64,000 bases of DNA from Myxococcota bacterium. Its GTDB lineage: Bacteria; Myxococcota_A; Bradymonadia; UBA7976; UBA1532. The stretch covers positions 1 to 64,000 of the forward strand of contig CAUJDF010000074.1 of the NCBI GenBank assembly GCA_963169045.1, written 5' to 3'. The notes under the pieces are model-generated. The model made no database searches. It was given only the letters and a program-made list of their open reading frames with translations, and was not told the DNA's origin. A program made the translations under genes and the position numbers. Shown piece after piece: positions 25,307 to 33,910 of the stretch. Each line of letters starts with the position of its first letter. The first letter of the stretch is position 1.

Positions 25307-28300
25307 TGCGGCGGCTCCTCCTCCTCCTCGCCCTGCTGCCCCTCGGCGCGCCTGCGCGGGCCGCCGAGCCGGCCGAGTCGGGCCCCGCCGAGCGCGAGTC
25401 GCGCCTCGTGGGCCGCGCCGAGGCCATCGGCCATGCCCTCGAACAGTTCGCCGGCCGCACGGTCACCGCCGTCGAGGTCGCCTGCGACAGCGCGCGCTGC
25501 ACCGACCCCGAGCAGCAGCGCACGTTGCGCCACATCACGCGCTTGCTGCCCGGCCTGCCGCTCGAGCCGATGGCCGTCGCCCGCGGCTGGCTGCACCTCA
25601 CGCGCTCCGGCCTCTTCCGCCAGATCGAGCCCGTCGCCGAGGTCGACGGCGAGGGCGTGCGGCTGCGCTTCCACGCCACGCCGCACCTCGTCATCGACGA
25701 CGTCGACCTCGAGTACGCCGAGCTGTCGAGCAAGGTCTATCCGCAGCAGTTCGACACCGAGATCGGCAAGCGCCTCATCCTGCGCAAGGGCAGCCCCTTC
25801 GATCCGCAGGACGACGCGCTGATCCAGCGCCAGAAGGCCGCGATCCTGGACCTGTACGAGCGCCAGGGATACATCGGCACGTCGGTGGACATCGCGTGGA
25901 CGATCCACGGCGACCGCAATCAGTTCGTGCAGATCCGCATCCGCGTCGACGAGGGCCACCAGCCGTGGATGGGGCAGCTGCTCGTGCGCGGCAACGAGGC
26001 GTTCCCCTACTCCAAGGTCGTCGAGCCGATCACCACCGGCGAGCGCACCGACTTCTGGCGGCCCGTGTTCGGCACGCTGGGCCTCGGCCGCTACGACCGT
26101 CGCCGCCTCATCGACGAGCTGAAGCTGGTCGAGCAGAGCTACCGCGACGAGGACTACCTCACGGCGCGCGTGCGCCTGCGCGGCGAGGCCCGGCGCGGCA
26201 ACGTCGTCTACCCGAAGATCGAGATCGACGAGGGCCCGCGCGTCGAGCTCGAGTTCGACGGCAACCGCCGCCTCGACGACGAGGACCTGGCCCGCGTCAC
26301 CACGTTCGGCGAGAGCGGCGCCATCGACGCCGCCGAGATCGAGTCGAGCATCGAGCAGATCCGCAGCGCCTACCAGGCCGTCGCCCACTACTTCGCGCGC
26401 GTCGAGGCGAAGGCCGTGCCCGCCGCGCCGGGCCACGCGCGCATCCGCTTCGACATCGCCGAGGGGCCGCGCGTCTACGTCGCCAGCGTCTTCGTCCGCG
26501 GCAACCGACGCGTCGACACGACCCGGGTGCTCGAGGCGATGGAGACGCAAGGCATCGCCGAGGACGGCGTGATCTCGGGCTTCCGCGTCTCGCCCGGCGT
26601 GCTGCAGGATGCGCGAATTGCCAATGATCTCAACAAGATTCGCGACATGTACCGCGACCTCGGCTTCCTCGGCGTGCAGTTCCGCTGCAAGCCGCCCGAC
26701 GAGCCGCTGGCGCAGTGGAACCATCGCCGCCTCGCCGAGCTGCGCGGCGAGCTGCCCGCGGACGCGCCGCCCCACTTCGACGTGTGGACGAGCGAGCCGG
26801 CGCGCATGCACTGCTTCGTCGTGGAGCGCACCGACGTCGAGAGCCTCCTCAACATCCACTTCGAGCTCGACGAGGGCCTGCGGACGACGGTCGACAAGCT
26901 CGATCTGGACCGCTTCATCCGCCATCAGCTCGCCGATCGGCCGGACCTGCAGGACGAAGCCGACGAGCTGCTCGTCTCGCTCGGTTTCAAGGACGATCTC
27001 GGCCACTGGATCAAGGGCGCCGGCCTCAACCGGCGCAAGCTCGAGGCCGTGCGCGGCTTTCTGCTCAAGTACTTCCGCCAGGACGGCAACCTGCAGGCCA
27101 AGGTGCTGCCCCGGTGCGACGACGTGGAGACCGCCGACGTCTCGGGCATCGACGACGAGCAGGAGCGGGCCATCGAGCGGTCCTGCGATCTCGATGCGCT
27201 GTACGGACGGCACTTCGAGCTGCTGCCGTTCACGATGCAGGAGGGCCCGAAGACCATCGTCGACGGCATCGTCCTGTCGGGCAACCTGCGCACCGACGCG
27301 GACGTGGTCACCAACGAGCTGCTGTTCAAGCTGAACGAGCCGCTCGGCTCGGACCGCCTGTTCCTGAGCCAGGCGAACCTGCGCTCGCTCGGCATCTTCC
27401 GGTCGGTGCGCGTCGAGACGCTCGGCGAGCAGCTCCCTGTGGGCGCCGACAGCCCGCTCATGCAGGGCTTCACGCCGCGTGGCGACCGCCGCGACGCCAC
27501 GGTGATGGTCGCGGTCGAAGAGGGCGACTATCGCCAGCTCGACGCCACCCTCGGTCTGCGCATCGACTCCTCGCCGCTCGGCGCGAGCGACCTGCCGATC
27601 CTGTACGTCGCCGGGTTGACACTGAAGGACCGCAACCTGTGGGGCCGCGCGATCGAGGTCGGTGTGGAGGGCGAGCACTCCAACCGCATCGACACCCCGC
27701 AGGATGTGGCAGGCGACGATGCGCTATGGCGTGGGCGGCCCTACCTGCGCGACCGACGCTTCGCCGGGACGAAGCTCGACCTGGACCTGAGCTACGAGTA
27801 CCGCCTGGGCCTCACCGAGCAGCGCGACAAGTACGCCGAGAGCCACACCGTCGAGACCAACCTCGGCTACGAGTTCTTCCACATCTCGTATCCGGCCGAC
27901 TGGGGCCGCGGCGTACGGGCGAGCTTCAACACCGAGGTCGTGCGCGAGCGCCGCCGCGACCGCGTGACGAACGGCGAGCGCCCGCCGTTCGGCGAGTACG
28001 TCGACACGGTGACGCTCGGCCCGCGCCTCGACGTCGACAAGCGCGACAACCCGCTGCACCCCACCCGCGGCTGGCTGCTGCGGCAGGAGAACAAGGTCTC
28101 GTTCGGCACGAACGAGCTTGCGCCCGACGAGATCAACCCCTCGTTTCGCGAGACCTTGACCGGCCAGTATGTGCACTCGTTCTTCGACCGGCGCCTCATC
28201 GTCGCGCCGACGCTGCGCCTCGGCGCGGTGCAGACCGACCAGAGCGAGGACGATCTGCTCTCCGACTTCCTGTTCGTGGCCGGCGGCGACGGCGTGACCT

Positions 28301-28689
28301 ATCCGGTGCGCGGCTACCTCGACGCGGCGATCGACGCGTGCGGCGGCGTCCAGACCGAGACCGGCGCCTGCAGCGCCGCGCGCGACCTCGACGACAACCC
28401 GCGCCCGGTGGGCGGCAAGGCGCTGCTCGCCGGCTCGCTCGAGCTGCGCTTCCCCACGTTCTTGATCGACGACTTCTGGTTCACCGTGTTCGGCGACGTC
28501 GCCGCGGTCGCCGCCGACTGGAAGTCCATGGAGAGCGACCGCATCTTCCCGAGCGCCGGCGCCGGCCTGCGCTGGCTCGTGACCGGCCAGATCCCGCTGC
28601 GCCTCGACGTGGGCGTCCCGCTGCGCAGGAACGAGCTGAACCCGACCCGCGAGCCGCGCTTCCACCTCAGCATCTTTTATCCGCTCTGA
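25306..28689 (+). CDS. tamA: Long TamA/BamA-like outer-membrane assembly protein
   Basis: 1127 residues, about twice the usual TamA length (near 580). A signal peptide (LLLLLALLPLGAPARAA) precedes several POTRA-like repeats between residues 45 and 720, each with a glycine-rich V-x-G-N turn (LVRGNEAFPYSKV, EFDGNRRLDDEDL, FVRGNRRVDTTRV, VLSGNLRTDADVV). The last 400 residues form a surface-antigen/Omp85 barrel, with the conserved VRGY in YPVRGYLDAA. Start ATG 25306 overlaps the tamB stop (TGATG), giving strong translational coupling. It should insert or fold outer-membrane proteins with TamB. Conservation of POTRA number beyond the usual three is the odd point. Confidence 0.88.
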   Translation: MRRLLLLLALLPLGAPARAAEPAESGPAERESRLVGRAEAIGHALEQFAGRTVTAVEVACDSARCTDPEQQRTLRHITRLLPGLPLEPMAVARGWLHLTRSGLFRQIEPVAEVDGEGVRLRFHATPHLVIDDVDLEYAELSSKVYPQQFDTEIGKRLILRKGSPFDPQDDALIQRQKAAILDLYERQGYIGTSVDIAWTIHGDRNQFVQIRIRVDEGHQPWMGQLLVRGNEAFPYSKVVEPITTGERTDFWRPVFGTLGLGRYDRRRLIDELKLVEQSYRDEDYLTARVRLRGEARRGNVVYPKIEIDEGPRVELEFDGNRRLDDEDLARVTTFGESGAIDAAEIESSIEQIRSAYQAVAHYFARVEAKAVPAAPGHARIRFDIAEGPRVYVASVFVRGNRRVDTTRVLEAMETQGIAEDGVISGFRVSPGVLQDARIANDLNKIRDMYRDLGFLGVQFRCKPPDEPLAQWNHRRLAELRGELPADAPPHFDVWTSEPARMHCFVVERTDVESLLNIHFELDEGLRTTVDKLDLDRFIRHQLADRPDLQDEADELLVSLGFKDDLGHWIKGAGLNRRKLEAVRGFLLKYFRQDGNLQAKVLPRCDDVETADVSGIDDEQERAIERSCDLDALYGRHFELLPFTMQEGPKTIVDGIVLSGNLRTDADVVTNELLFKLNEPLGSDRLFLSQANLRSLGIFRSVRVETLGEQLPVGADSPLMQGFTPRGDRRDATVMVAVEEGDYRQLDATLGLRIDSSPLGASDLPILYVAGLTLKDRNLWGRAIEVGVEGEHSNRIDTPQDVAGDDALWRGRPYLRDRRFAGTKLDLDLSYEYRLGLTEQRDKYAESHTVETNLGYEFFHISYPADWGRGVRASFNTEVVRERRRDRVTNGERPPFGEYVDTVTLGPRLDVDKRDNPLHPTRGWLLRQENKVSFGTNELAPDEINPSFRETLTGQYVHSFFDRRLIVAPTLRLGAVQTDQSEDDLLSDFLFVAGGDGVTYPVRGYLDAAIDACGGVQTETGACSAARDLDDNPRPVGGKALLAGSLELRFPTFLIDDFWFTVFGDVAAVAADWKSMESDRIFPSAGAGLRWLVTGQIPLRLDVGVPLRRNELNPTREPRFHLSIFYPL

Positions 28690-28753
28690 GGGTGGCCGAG
28701 GTGAGGGTGAACCGGCGTTCAAGCTCGGCGGGCCGCGCGCCGAGATCCATTCC

Positions 28754-28783
28754 TTGGGAGCGCGACACGGACGCTGTTACACT
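28754..28783 (+). promoter_or_regulatory. Candidate sigma70-type promoter
   Basis: TTGGGA (28754-28759) and TACACT (28778-28783) are 18 bases apart, 34 bases before the ATG of the exported protein gene. It is the best-looking promoter in the 128-base gap after tamA. Confidence 0.35.
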
Positions 28784-28817
28784 GCCCGGGTCACGCGAGA
28801 CTCACACGCCCGTTGGG

Positions 28818-29531
28818 ATGGTCATGCGCCGGACCCTCACCGCCCTCGCCGCCCTCGCCACCGTCACGCCCGCGTTCGCCGCGCCGCCGGCCGTCGCGCC
28901 GCCGCCGCAGCAGCTGCTGGCCCAGGCCGACGAGATCGACCTCGGCAGCGTCGACGGCGAGGAGGAGACCCTCCAAGCGCTGGACGGCGCGATCATCGAA
29001 GAAGAGTCGTGGTCGATGGGCGCGGCGATCGGCCTGAGCCTCATCCCCGGCGGCGGCTTCGGTCTCATGTACGCCGACAAGCCCGGCGCCGCCGGCCTCA
29101 CGTTCGCGCTCGCCGCCGCCGGCTACGGCCTCGGCGCCGCCTACATGCTCGGCGCGTTCGACGAGAGCACCTCCCAGCGCTGCCGCTTCGGCGACTCCTC
29201 GGTCGACATGAACGAGTGCGACGCCGCCTATGATCCCGAGCACCCGCTCAACAAGGAGATCGACCCGCGCACGGGCGACTACTACTTCCGAGCCAAGGAC
29301 CAGTACGCCTACGTGACGACGGGCGAGAACTTCGACGGCCAGACGACCGGCCTCATCATCATGGGCGCCACCTACGCGACCACCACGCTGCTCGGCGCCG
29401 TCTGGTCCGGCACCGCCGTCCACCGGCACAACGACGACGTCCGCAAGCGCGTCGAGTCGACCGCCAGCATCCGGCCCCTCCTCGGTTACACCGGCAGCCG
29501 CGGCTACTTCGGCGTCGGCTTGGACTTCTGA
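28818..29531 (+). CDS. Exported membrane protein of unknown function
   Basis: 237 residues from ATG 28818 (another ATG at 28824). A signal peptide ends near residue 21 (ALAALATVTPAFA-AP). After an acidic linker come two hydrophobic regions, IGLSLIPGGGFGLMYADKPGAAGL...GYGLGAAYMLGAF (about 70-115) and TGLIIMGATYATTTLLGAVW (about 175-195). Between lies a polar loop with two cysteines (CRFGDSSVDMNEC). The C-terminus LGYTGSRGYFGVGLDF looks like a final outer-membrane strand. Glycine-rich helices of this kind occur in small myxobacterial envelope proteins. No known family is recognised. Confidence 0.65.
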   Translation: MVMRRTLTALAALATVTPAFAAPPAVAPPPQQLLAQADEIDLGSVDGEEETLQALDGAIIEEESWSMGAAIGLSLIPGGGFGLMYADKPGAAGLTFALAAAGYGLGAAYMLGAFDESTSQRCRFGDSSVDMNECDAAYDPEHPLNKEIDPRTGDYYFRAKDQYAYVTTGENFDGQTTGLIIMGATYATTTLLGAVWSGTAVHRHNDDVRKRVESTASIRPLLGYTGSRGYFGVGLDF

Positions 29532-29583
29532 GCGCCCGTCCCCTACGCTGGCCGCGCTCTCGACTCCGTGCGGCGGCGTGGTG

Positions 29584-30123
29584 ATGCGGTACCTCTTCCT
29601 CGGGCTCGGCACCGCCCTCTGGGTGGTCGCCGATCAGCTCTCCAAGATCTGGGCGGTCCGCCGGCTGGTGATCGGCGGCCTGCCCGAGCAGGCCCACGAC
29701 ATCGTCTCCCGCCGCGTCGACGTGTTCGACGACTGGTTCGCGCTGCGCGTCGTCGGTAACAAGGGCGCCGCCTGGGGGCTCTTCCGCAACCTGCCCGAGG
29801 GCATGCGCGTGCCCTTCTTCTTGCTGATCAGCCTCGTGGCGGTGGTCGTCATCGTGACGATCTATCGACGCACACAGGAAGATCAGCGCCTGTTGCGCGT
29901 CGCGTTGACCTTCATCCTGGGCGGCGCGCTCGGCAACCTCATCGATCGCATCCACTACGGGTACGTCGTCGACTTCATCGACTGGTACTACCAGACGTGG
30001 CACTGGCCCACGTTCAATGTCGCCGACGTCGCGATCTCCACCGGCGTGGGACTTCTCCTGATCGACATGCTGCTGCACCGCGGCTCCGCCCGCGCCAAGG
30101 GCGAGTCGGCCGAGATCGGCTGA
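29584..30123 (+). CDS. lspA: Lipoprotein signal peptidase LspA
   Basis: 179 residues from ATG 29584; GTGs at 29578 and 29581 are possible alternative starts. It has four membrane helices and the catalytic aspartates in LGNLIDRIHYG and FNVADVAISTG, plus VVGNKGAAWGLF, the conserved N-x-G-A-A motif. This aspartyl protease removes signal peptides from diacylglyceryl-modified prolipoproteins in the inner membrane. It is followed three bases later by lgt, which makes its substrate, and then by a lipoprotein gene. Confidence 0.95.
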   Translation: MRYLFLGLGTALWVVADQLSKIWAVRRLVIGGLPEQAHDIVSRRVDVFDDWFALRVVGNKGAAWGLFRNLPEGMRVPFFLLISLVAVVVIVTIYRRTQEDQRLLRVALTFILGGALGNLIDRIHYGYVVDFIDWYYQTWHWPTFNVADVAISTGVGLLLIDMLLHRGSARAKGESAEIG

Positions 30124-30126
30124 GCG

Positions 30127-31080
30127 ATGCATCCGGTACTCTTCGAGCTCTTCGGATACCCGGTCCACCTGTACGCGGTGATGATCGCCGCGGGCTTCCT
30201 GACGGCGGCCTGGATGGCCGTTCGCCAGGGCGAACGCATAGGCGTCCACCGCGATATCACCCTCGATCTGTGCTGGTGGATGCTCGTCAGCGGCCTGATC
30301 GGCTCGCGCATCGCGTTCATCATCGTCAACTGGGACCAGTACCTCTATCCCTGCATCGACATCGCGAAGTTCAACGCGCTGCACCCGCCGCGGCCTGGCG
30401 AGTCGCCCCTGACCGAGCCCGACTGCTGGCGCCTCCTGCGCTTCTGGAACGGCGGCCTCGTCTTCCTCGGCGGCATGGTCGGCGCGCTGCTCACGTTCTG
30501 GTGGTTCGTGCGCCGCGAGAAGCTGAAGGTGCTGCCGCTCGCCGACGCGCTCATCCCCTACGTCGGCATCGGCCAGTTCTTCGGCCGCCTCGGCTGCCTC
30601 GCCGCCGGCTGCTGCTGGGGCCAGCCCACCGAGCTGCCCTGGGGCATCTCGTTCCCGGGGCGTTCGATGGTGTCCGAGCAGCATGCGAACCTGCACCTGA
30701 TCGACTCCGTGCGGCAGGCGTCGCTCCCCATCCACCCCACCCAGCTCTACGACGCGTTCGCCGGCCTGCTGTTGTTCGCCGCGCTCGTCTTCGTGCGGCA
30801 GCGAAAGCGCTATCACGGCCAGGTGCTCATCTGGTGGATGCTGCTCTACTCGTTGCTGCGCTCGACGATCGAGCTGTTCCGTGGCGACAGCGAGCGCGGG
30901 TACGTGTTCGAGGTGGTGAGCGAGCCGCTCAACCGCTTCCTCGGATTGCCGGCGCAAGCGGTCACGTTCCTCTCGACGTCCCAGTTCATCAGCCTCGGCC
31001 TCGCCATCACCGCAGTGATCCTGCTCGTGCGCGCGCGGCGTCGGTCCTTTGCGTCCGGTGTCTCGCCGGCCGTACACTGA
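30127..31080 (+). CDS. lgt: Prolipoprotein diacylglyceryl transferase Lgt
   Basis: 317 residues. GQFFGRLGCLAAGCCWG is the Lgt signature that holds the phosphatidylglycerol-binding Arg, and HPTQLYDA and RSTIELFRGD complete the conserved blocks. Seven hydrophobic segments are visible. The enzyme moves diacylglycerol to the lipobox Cys of prolipoproteins. It lies between lspA and a lipoprotein gene, so one transcript may supply the whole lipoprotein maturation path plus a client. A polar insert of about 25 residues (near 78-105) lies between the early helices. Confidence 0.95.
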   Translation: MHPVLFELFGYPVHLYAVMIAAGFLTAAWMAVRQGERIGVHRDITLDLCWWMLVSGLIGSRIAFIIVNWDQYLYPCIDIAKFNALHPPRPGESPLTEPDCWRLLRFWNGGLVFLGGMVGALLTFWWFVRREKLKVLPLADALIPYVGIGQFFGRLGCLAAGCCWGQPTELPWGISFPGRSMVSEQHANLHLIDSVRQASLPIHPTQLYDAFAGLLLFAALVFVRQRKRYHGQVLIWWMLLYSLLRSTIELFRGDSERGYVFEVVSEPLNRFLGLPAQAVTFLSTSQFISLGLAITAVILLVRARRRSFASGVSPAVH

Positions 31081-31087
31081 CGGCCGC

Positions 31088-31669
31088 ATGCGCGCCACGC
31101 CGCTCCTCGCCCTCCTGCTCCCGCTCGCCGGCTGCTCGCTGGCGCTCCCCTTCGACCAGGAGCTGCCGCAGGTCGACGCCGGCGCGTTCGAGCTGTATCC
31201 CGCGCCGGAGCCCGGAGAGCGCCCCGATCCCAACGGCTGCAAGACGCTGTGCCAGACGCTCGTCGGGTGCGTTCACGACGAGCCCAACGTCTGCCACTTC
31301 TACGCGGTCGCCGGCGACGCGGAGCTCGACCCGCTGCAGCGCAGCTGCGAGCGCGCCTGTCCGCAGCCGCCCCCGACGCCGTCCCAGCTCGATTACGTCG
31401 AGGACCACTGCCGCGACTCGGCGAAGGCGTTCGTCGAGCGCAACGACATCCTGAAGTCGATCTGCACCTATCCGCAGGACTCCTGCCGCATCCTCTGCAA
31501 GCCCGGCGAGGACGGCCTCACGGCGTTCGGCGCCTGCACGGACCTGCCGGGCGAGTGCGAGGACACCTGCCTCCGCGGCTCGGCCGCCTACTGGACGTGC
31601 GTGAAGGCCGCCGGCAACCGGGTCTGCACCGGCCTGCGCAACTGTCTGCGCAGGTTCGAGCAGGACTGA
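31088..31669 (+). CDS. Cys-rich lipoprotein
   Basis: 193 residues from ATG 31088, eight bases after lgt. The signal ends in the lipobox LAGC (residues 14-17: LLLPLAGC), so it is processed by the Lgt and LspA encoded just upstream. The mature part has numerous cysteines in C-x3-C and similar spacings (CKTLCQTLVGC, CERAC, CRILCK, CEDTC), suggesting several disulphides. No family is recognised. Export to the outer-membrane or periplasmic face is expected. Confidence 0.75.
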   Translation: MRATPLLALLLPLAGCSLALPFDQELPQVDAGAFELYPAPEPGERPDPNGCKTLCQTLVGCVHDEPNVCHFYAVAGDAELDPLQRSCERACPQPPPTPSQLDYVEDHCRDSAKAFVERNDILKSICTYPQDSCRILCKPGEDGLTAFGACTDLPGECEDTCLRGSAAYWTCVKAAGNRVCTGLRNCLRRFEQD

Positions 31670-31690
31670 CGCGACGGCGGGCGCCCCGGC

Positions 31691-32812
31691 TCACAGGCCG
31701 AGGGCGGCGGCGTGGGCGGCGCCGACGTGGCTCCAGAGGTGGCGCGCCGCGTGGCGGGCGTTCGCCGCCCCCGCGTCGCCCGGCTCGGCGAGGACGCCGT
31801 CGACGGCGGCGCGCAGGGCGGCGACGTCGCCCGGCGGCACGAGGCAGACGCCCGGTCCGGCGGCCGCGGGGATGCCGCCCGTAGCCGAGGCGATGACGGG
31901 GCGGCCGGCGGCCATGGCCTCGAGCAGGACGAGCGGCGTACCCTCGGTGCGCGCGGCGACGGGGCGGCTCGGCAGCACCACCACGTCGGCGACGGCGAAG
32001 AGCGCGTCACGCTCGGCGGGGAGGACGGGGCCGGGGAAGCGCGCGTCGACACCGCGGGCGAGGGCGCGCACGCGGTCGCGCTCCGGGCCTTCGCCGGCGG
32101 CGATCCAGACGACGTCGCCGCGGCCGGCGAGCGCGCGCGCCAGCACGTCGTGACCCTTGATGGGGACGAACCGCCCGACCGTCACCACGACGCGGCGGCC
32201 GTGGAGCGAGCGGCGCAGCGCCTCGACGCGCGCGGGATGGGGCGCCGGCGCGGCGATGCCCATCGGCAGGACGTGGTGGCGCGCCCGCGGCTCGCGTCCG
32301 AGGAGCGCCGCGAAGCGCCGGCGCAAGTCCTCGCTGACGAAGACGAGGCCTTCGGCGCGCGCGTCCAGCGTGCGGGCGAGGCGGGCGCCGCCCGGCAGCC
32401 GCTCGAGCAGGGCGACATCGCCGCCGTGGGCATAGAGGACGGCGGGGCGGCGGCCGGCCAGCACCGCGGCGAGGCCGCAGGGGACGAGCCAGTGGGCGAC
32501 GATGCGGTCGTGGGTCGGCGCGTGGCGGGCGGTGGCGGCGAGCAGCGCCGCGCTGGCGGCGAGCCCGGCCACGTGGCCAGAAAGCGGTCTGTTTTCAAGA
32601 ACATCCGGCGCGCCGTGACCCGCGAGGAGACCGCCCGGCGCGGGGTAGCGGACGCGTCGCACCCCGTCCGGCGCCCAGCCGCGGCCGGGCGCGAGCACCG
32701 TCGCGTCGTGACCGCGCGCCCGCAGATCCGCGACGCCGGCCGCAACGAAGCTGCCCGCCGCGTCACCGGGCGCCCGCGGAAAGGACGTCGTGAGCACGAG
32801 GAGCCGGCTCAC
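31691..32812 (-). CDS. GT4-like glycosyltransferase
   Basis: 373 residues from GTG 32812 (translated MSRLLVLTTSFP). The GT-B fold is visible: the N-terminal Gly-rich loop in TTSFPRAPGDAAGSFVA, VVVTVGRFVPIKGHDVL at the start of the second domain, and the sugar-nucleotide site EGTPLVLLEAMAAGRPVIAS with the E-x7-E motif. Such enzymes add a sugar from a nucleotide donor to a glycan. No acceptor can be read. The neighbour on the same strand upstream is a GT2 enzyme, separated by 217 bases. Confidence 0.88.
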   Translation of the reverse strand: MSRLLVLTTSFPRAPGDAAGSFVAAGVADLRARGHDATVLAPGRGWAPDGVRRVRYPAPGGLLAGHGAPDVLENRPLSGHVAGLAASAALLAATARHAPTHDRIVAHWLVPCGLAAVLAGRRPAVLYAHGGDVALLERLPGGARLARTLDARAEGLVFVSEDLRRRFAALLGREPRARHHVLPMGIAAPAPHPARVEALRRSLHGRRVVVTVGRFVPIKGHDVLARALAGRGDVVWIAAGEGPERDRVRALARGVDARFPGPVLPAERDALFAVADVVVLPSRPVAARTEGTPLVLLEAMAAGRPVIASATGGIPAAAGPGVCLVPPGDVAALRAAVDGVLAEPGDAGAANARHAARHLWSHVGAAHAAALGL

Positions 32813-33029
32813 GCGAACCCCACCGCCGATGACTCCGCACCCCGGACCGCGCGCCCTGCGCGTAGGGATCGGGCCACCAGCCGTCCGGCCCTCGAGCGCC
32901 GCGAGGCATCGGCCGCCCGGGGCAAGGCGGGCCGACGAACGTGTCGCCTCACCCGACGCGGAGGAGGTCCAACGCTGCCCTGGGGGCCGAGGGCCGCGAC
33001 GACGCGCTCGAAGCTTCGCTGGCGGGCCA

Positions 33030-33779
33030 CTACACCCCGCGGAGCGCGGGCGCGGCCTCGGGGTGGCGACGCGCCGCGCGCCGTGCCGCCGCGCGCACGA
33101 GGAGCCAGAAGATGGGTCCCGCGACACGCAGCACACGCAGGCCCGACTGCTCGTCGCCGTAGATCGGCGTCACGGGGCGGTCGAGCACCCGCGCCTCGAT
33201 CTCCGCGAGCCGCGCCAGCAGGTCGTTGGGGAAGCCGTAGCGCGGGTAGATCGCGTCGAAAGGCAGCCGCGCGAGGGCTTCCCGCGAGATCGCCGTGTAG
33301 CCGCACTGCGAGTCGCGGATGTGCCGGTAGCCCGTCGCCCAGCGCGTGAGGATCGTGAGCGCGTGGTTGCCGAACCAGCGGACGAACGGCATCCGTCGCA
33401 GCACCGCCGGGTGGCCGAGGCGGTCGCCCTTCACGTACTCGGCCGCCCGCTCGGCGAGGGGGTCGAGCAGCGAGGCCATCTCGTCGGGGGCCATCTGCGC
33501 GTCGGCGCCGACCACGACGGCCGCGTCCGCGCCCACGGCGAGTGCGCGCCGATAGCCGGTCACGATCGCGCCGCCGACGCCGCGGTTGACGGGGTGGCGA
33601 ATGACCTCGAACGACCAGCGCCCCCGCCGCCGGGCGACGTGCGAGGTGGCGTCGGTGCTGCCGTCGTCGACGACGACCACGTGGTCGACGAACACCGGCA
33701 GGCCGGCGAGCGTCACCGGCAAGAGCCGCGCTTCGTTGTGGGCCGGGATCACCACGGCCACGCGCATTCCGCGGTACAT
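33030..33779 (-). CDS. GT2 glycosyltransferase, dolichol-phosphate-mannose synthase-like
   Basis: 249 residues from ATG 33779 with GGAG at a good distance. GT-A motifs are VVIPAHNEARLLP, VVVVDDGSTDATS, and VVVGADAQMAPDE (the D-x-D-like metal site), followed by SQCGYTAISREAL and YGFPNDLLARLAE, typical of polyprenyl-phosphate glycosyltransferases. A short hydrophobic C-terminal stretch (GPIFWLLVRAAA) may touch the membrane. It would charge a lipid carrier with a sugar for surface glycans. It lies upstream of the GT4 gene on the same strand. Confidence 0.88.
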   Translation of the reverse strand: MYRGMRVAVVIPAHNEARLLPVTLAGLPVFVDHVVVVDDGSTDATSHVARRRGRWSFEVIRHPVNRGVGGAIVTGYRRALAVGADAAVVVGADAQMAPDEMASLLDPLAERAAEYVKGDRLGHPAVLRRMPFVRWFGNHALTILTRWATGYRHIRDSQCGYTAISREALARLPFDAIYPRYGFPNDLLARLAEIEARVLDRPVTPIYGDEQSGLRVLRVAGPIFWLLVRAAARRAARRHPEAAPALRGV

Positions 33780-33910
33780 CGGGCTCCGTCGGGTGTGCGG
33801 GGCGGCCTTGCGGCCGCCGCGATCTACCACAAAGGACGCGCCGGAGACCAATCGGTCCGGCGCGCGCACACCGTGAGGACGGTCGCGCCCCCGGGTCGGT
33901 CGCGGCCCGG

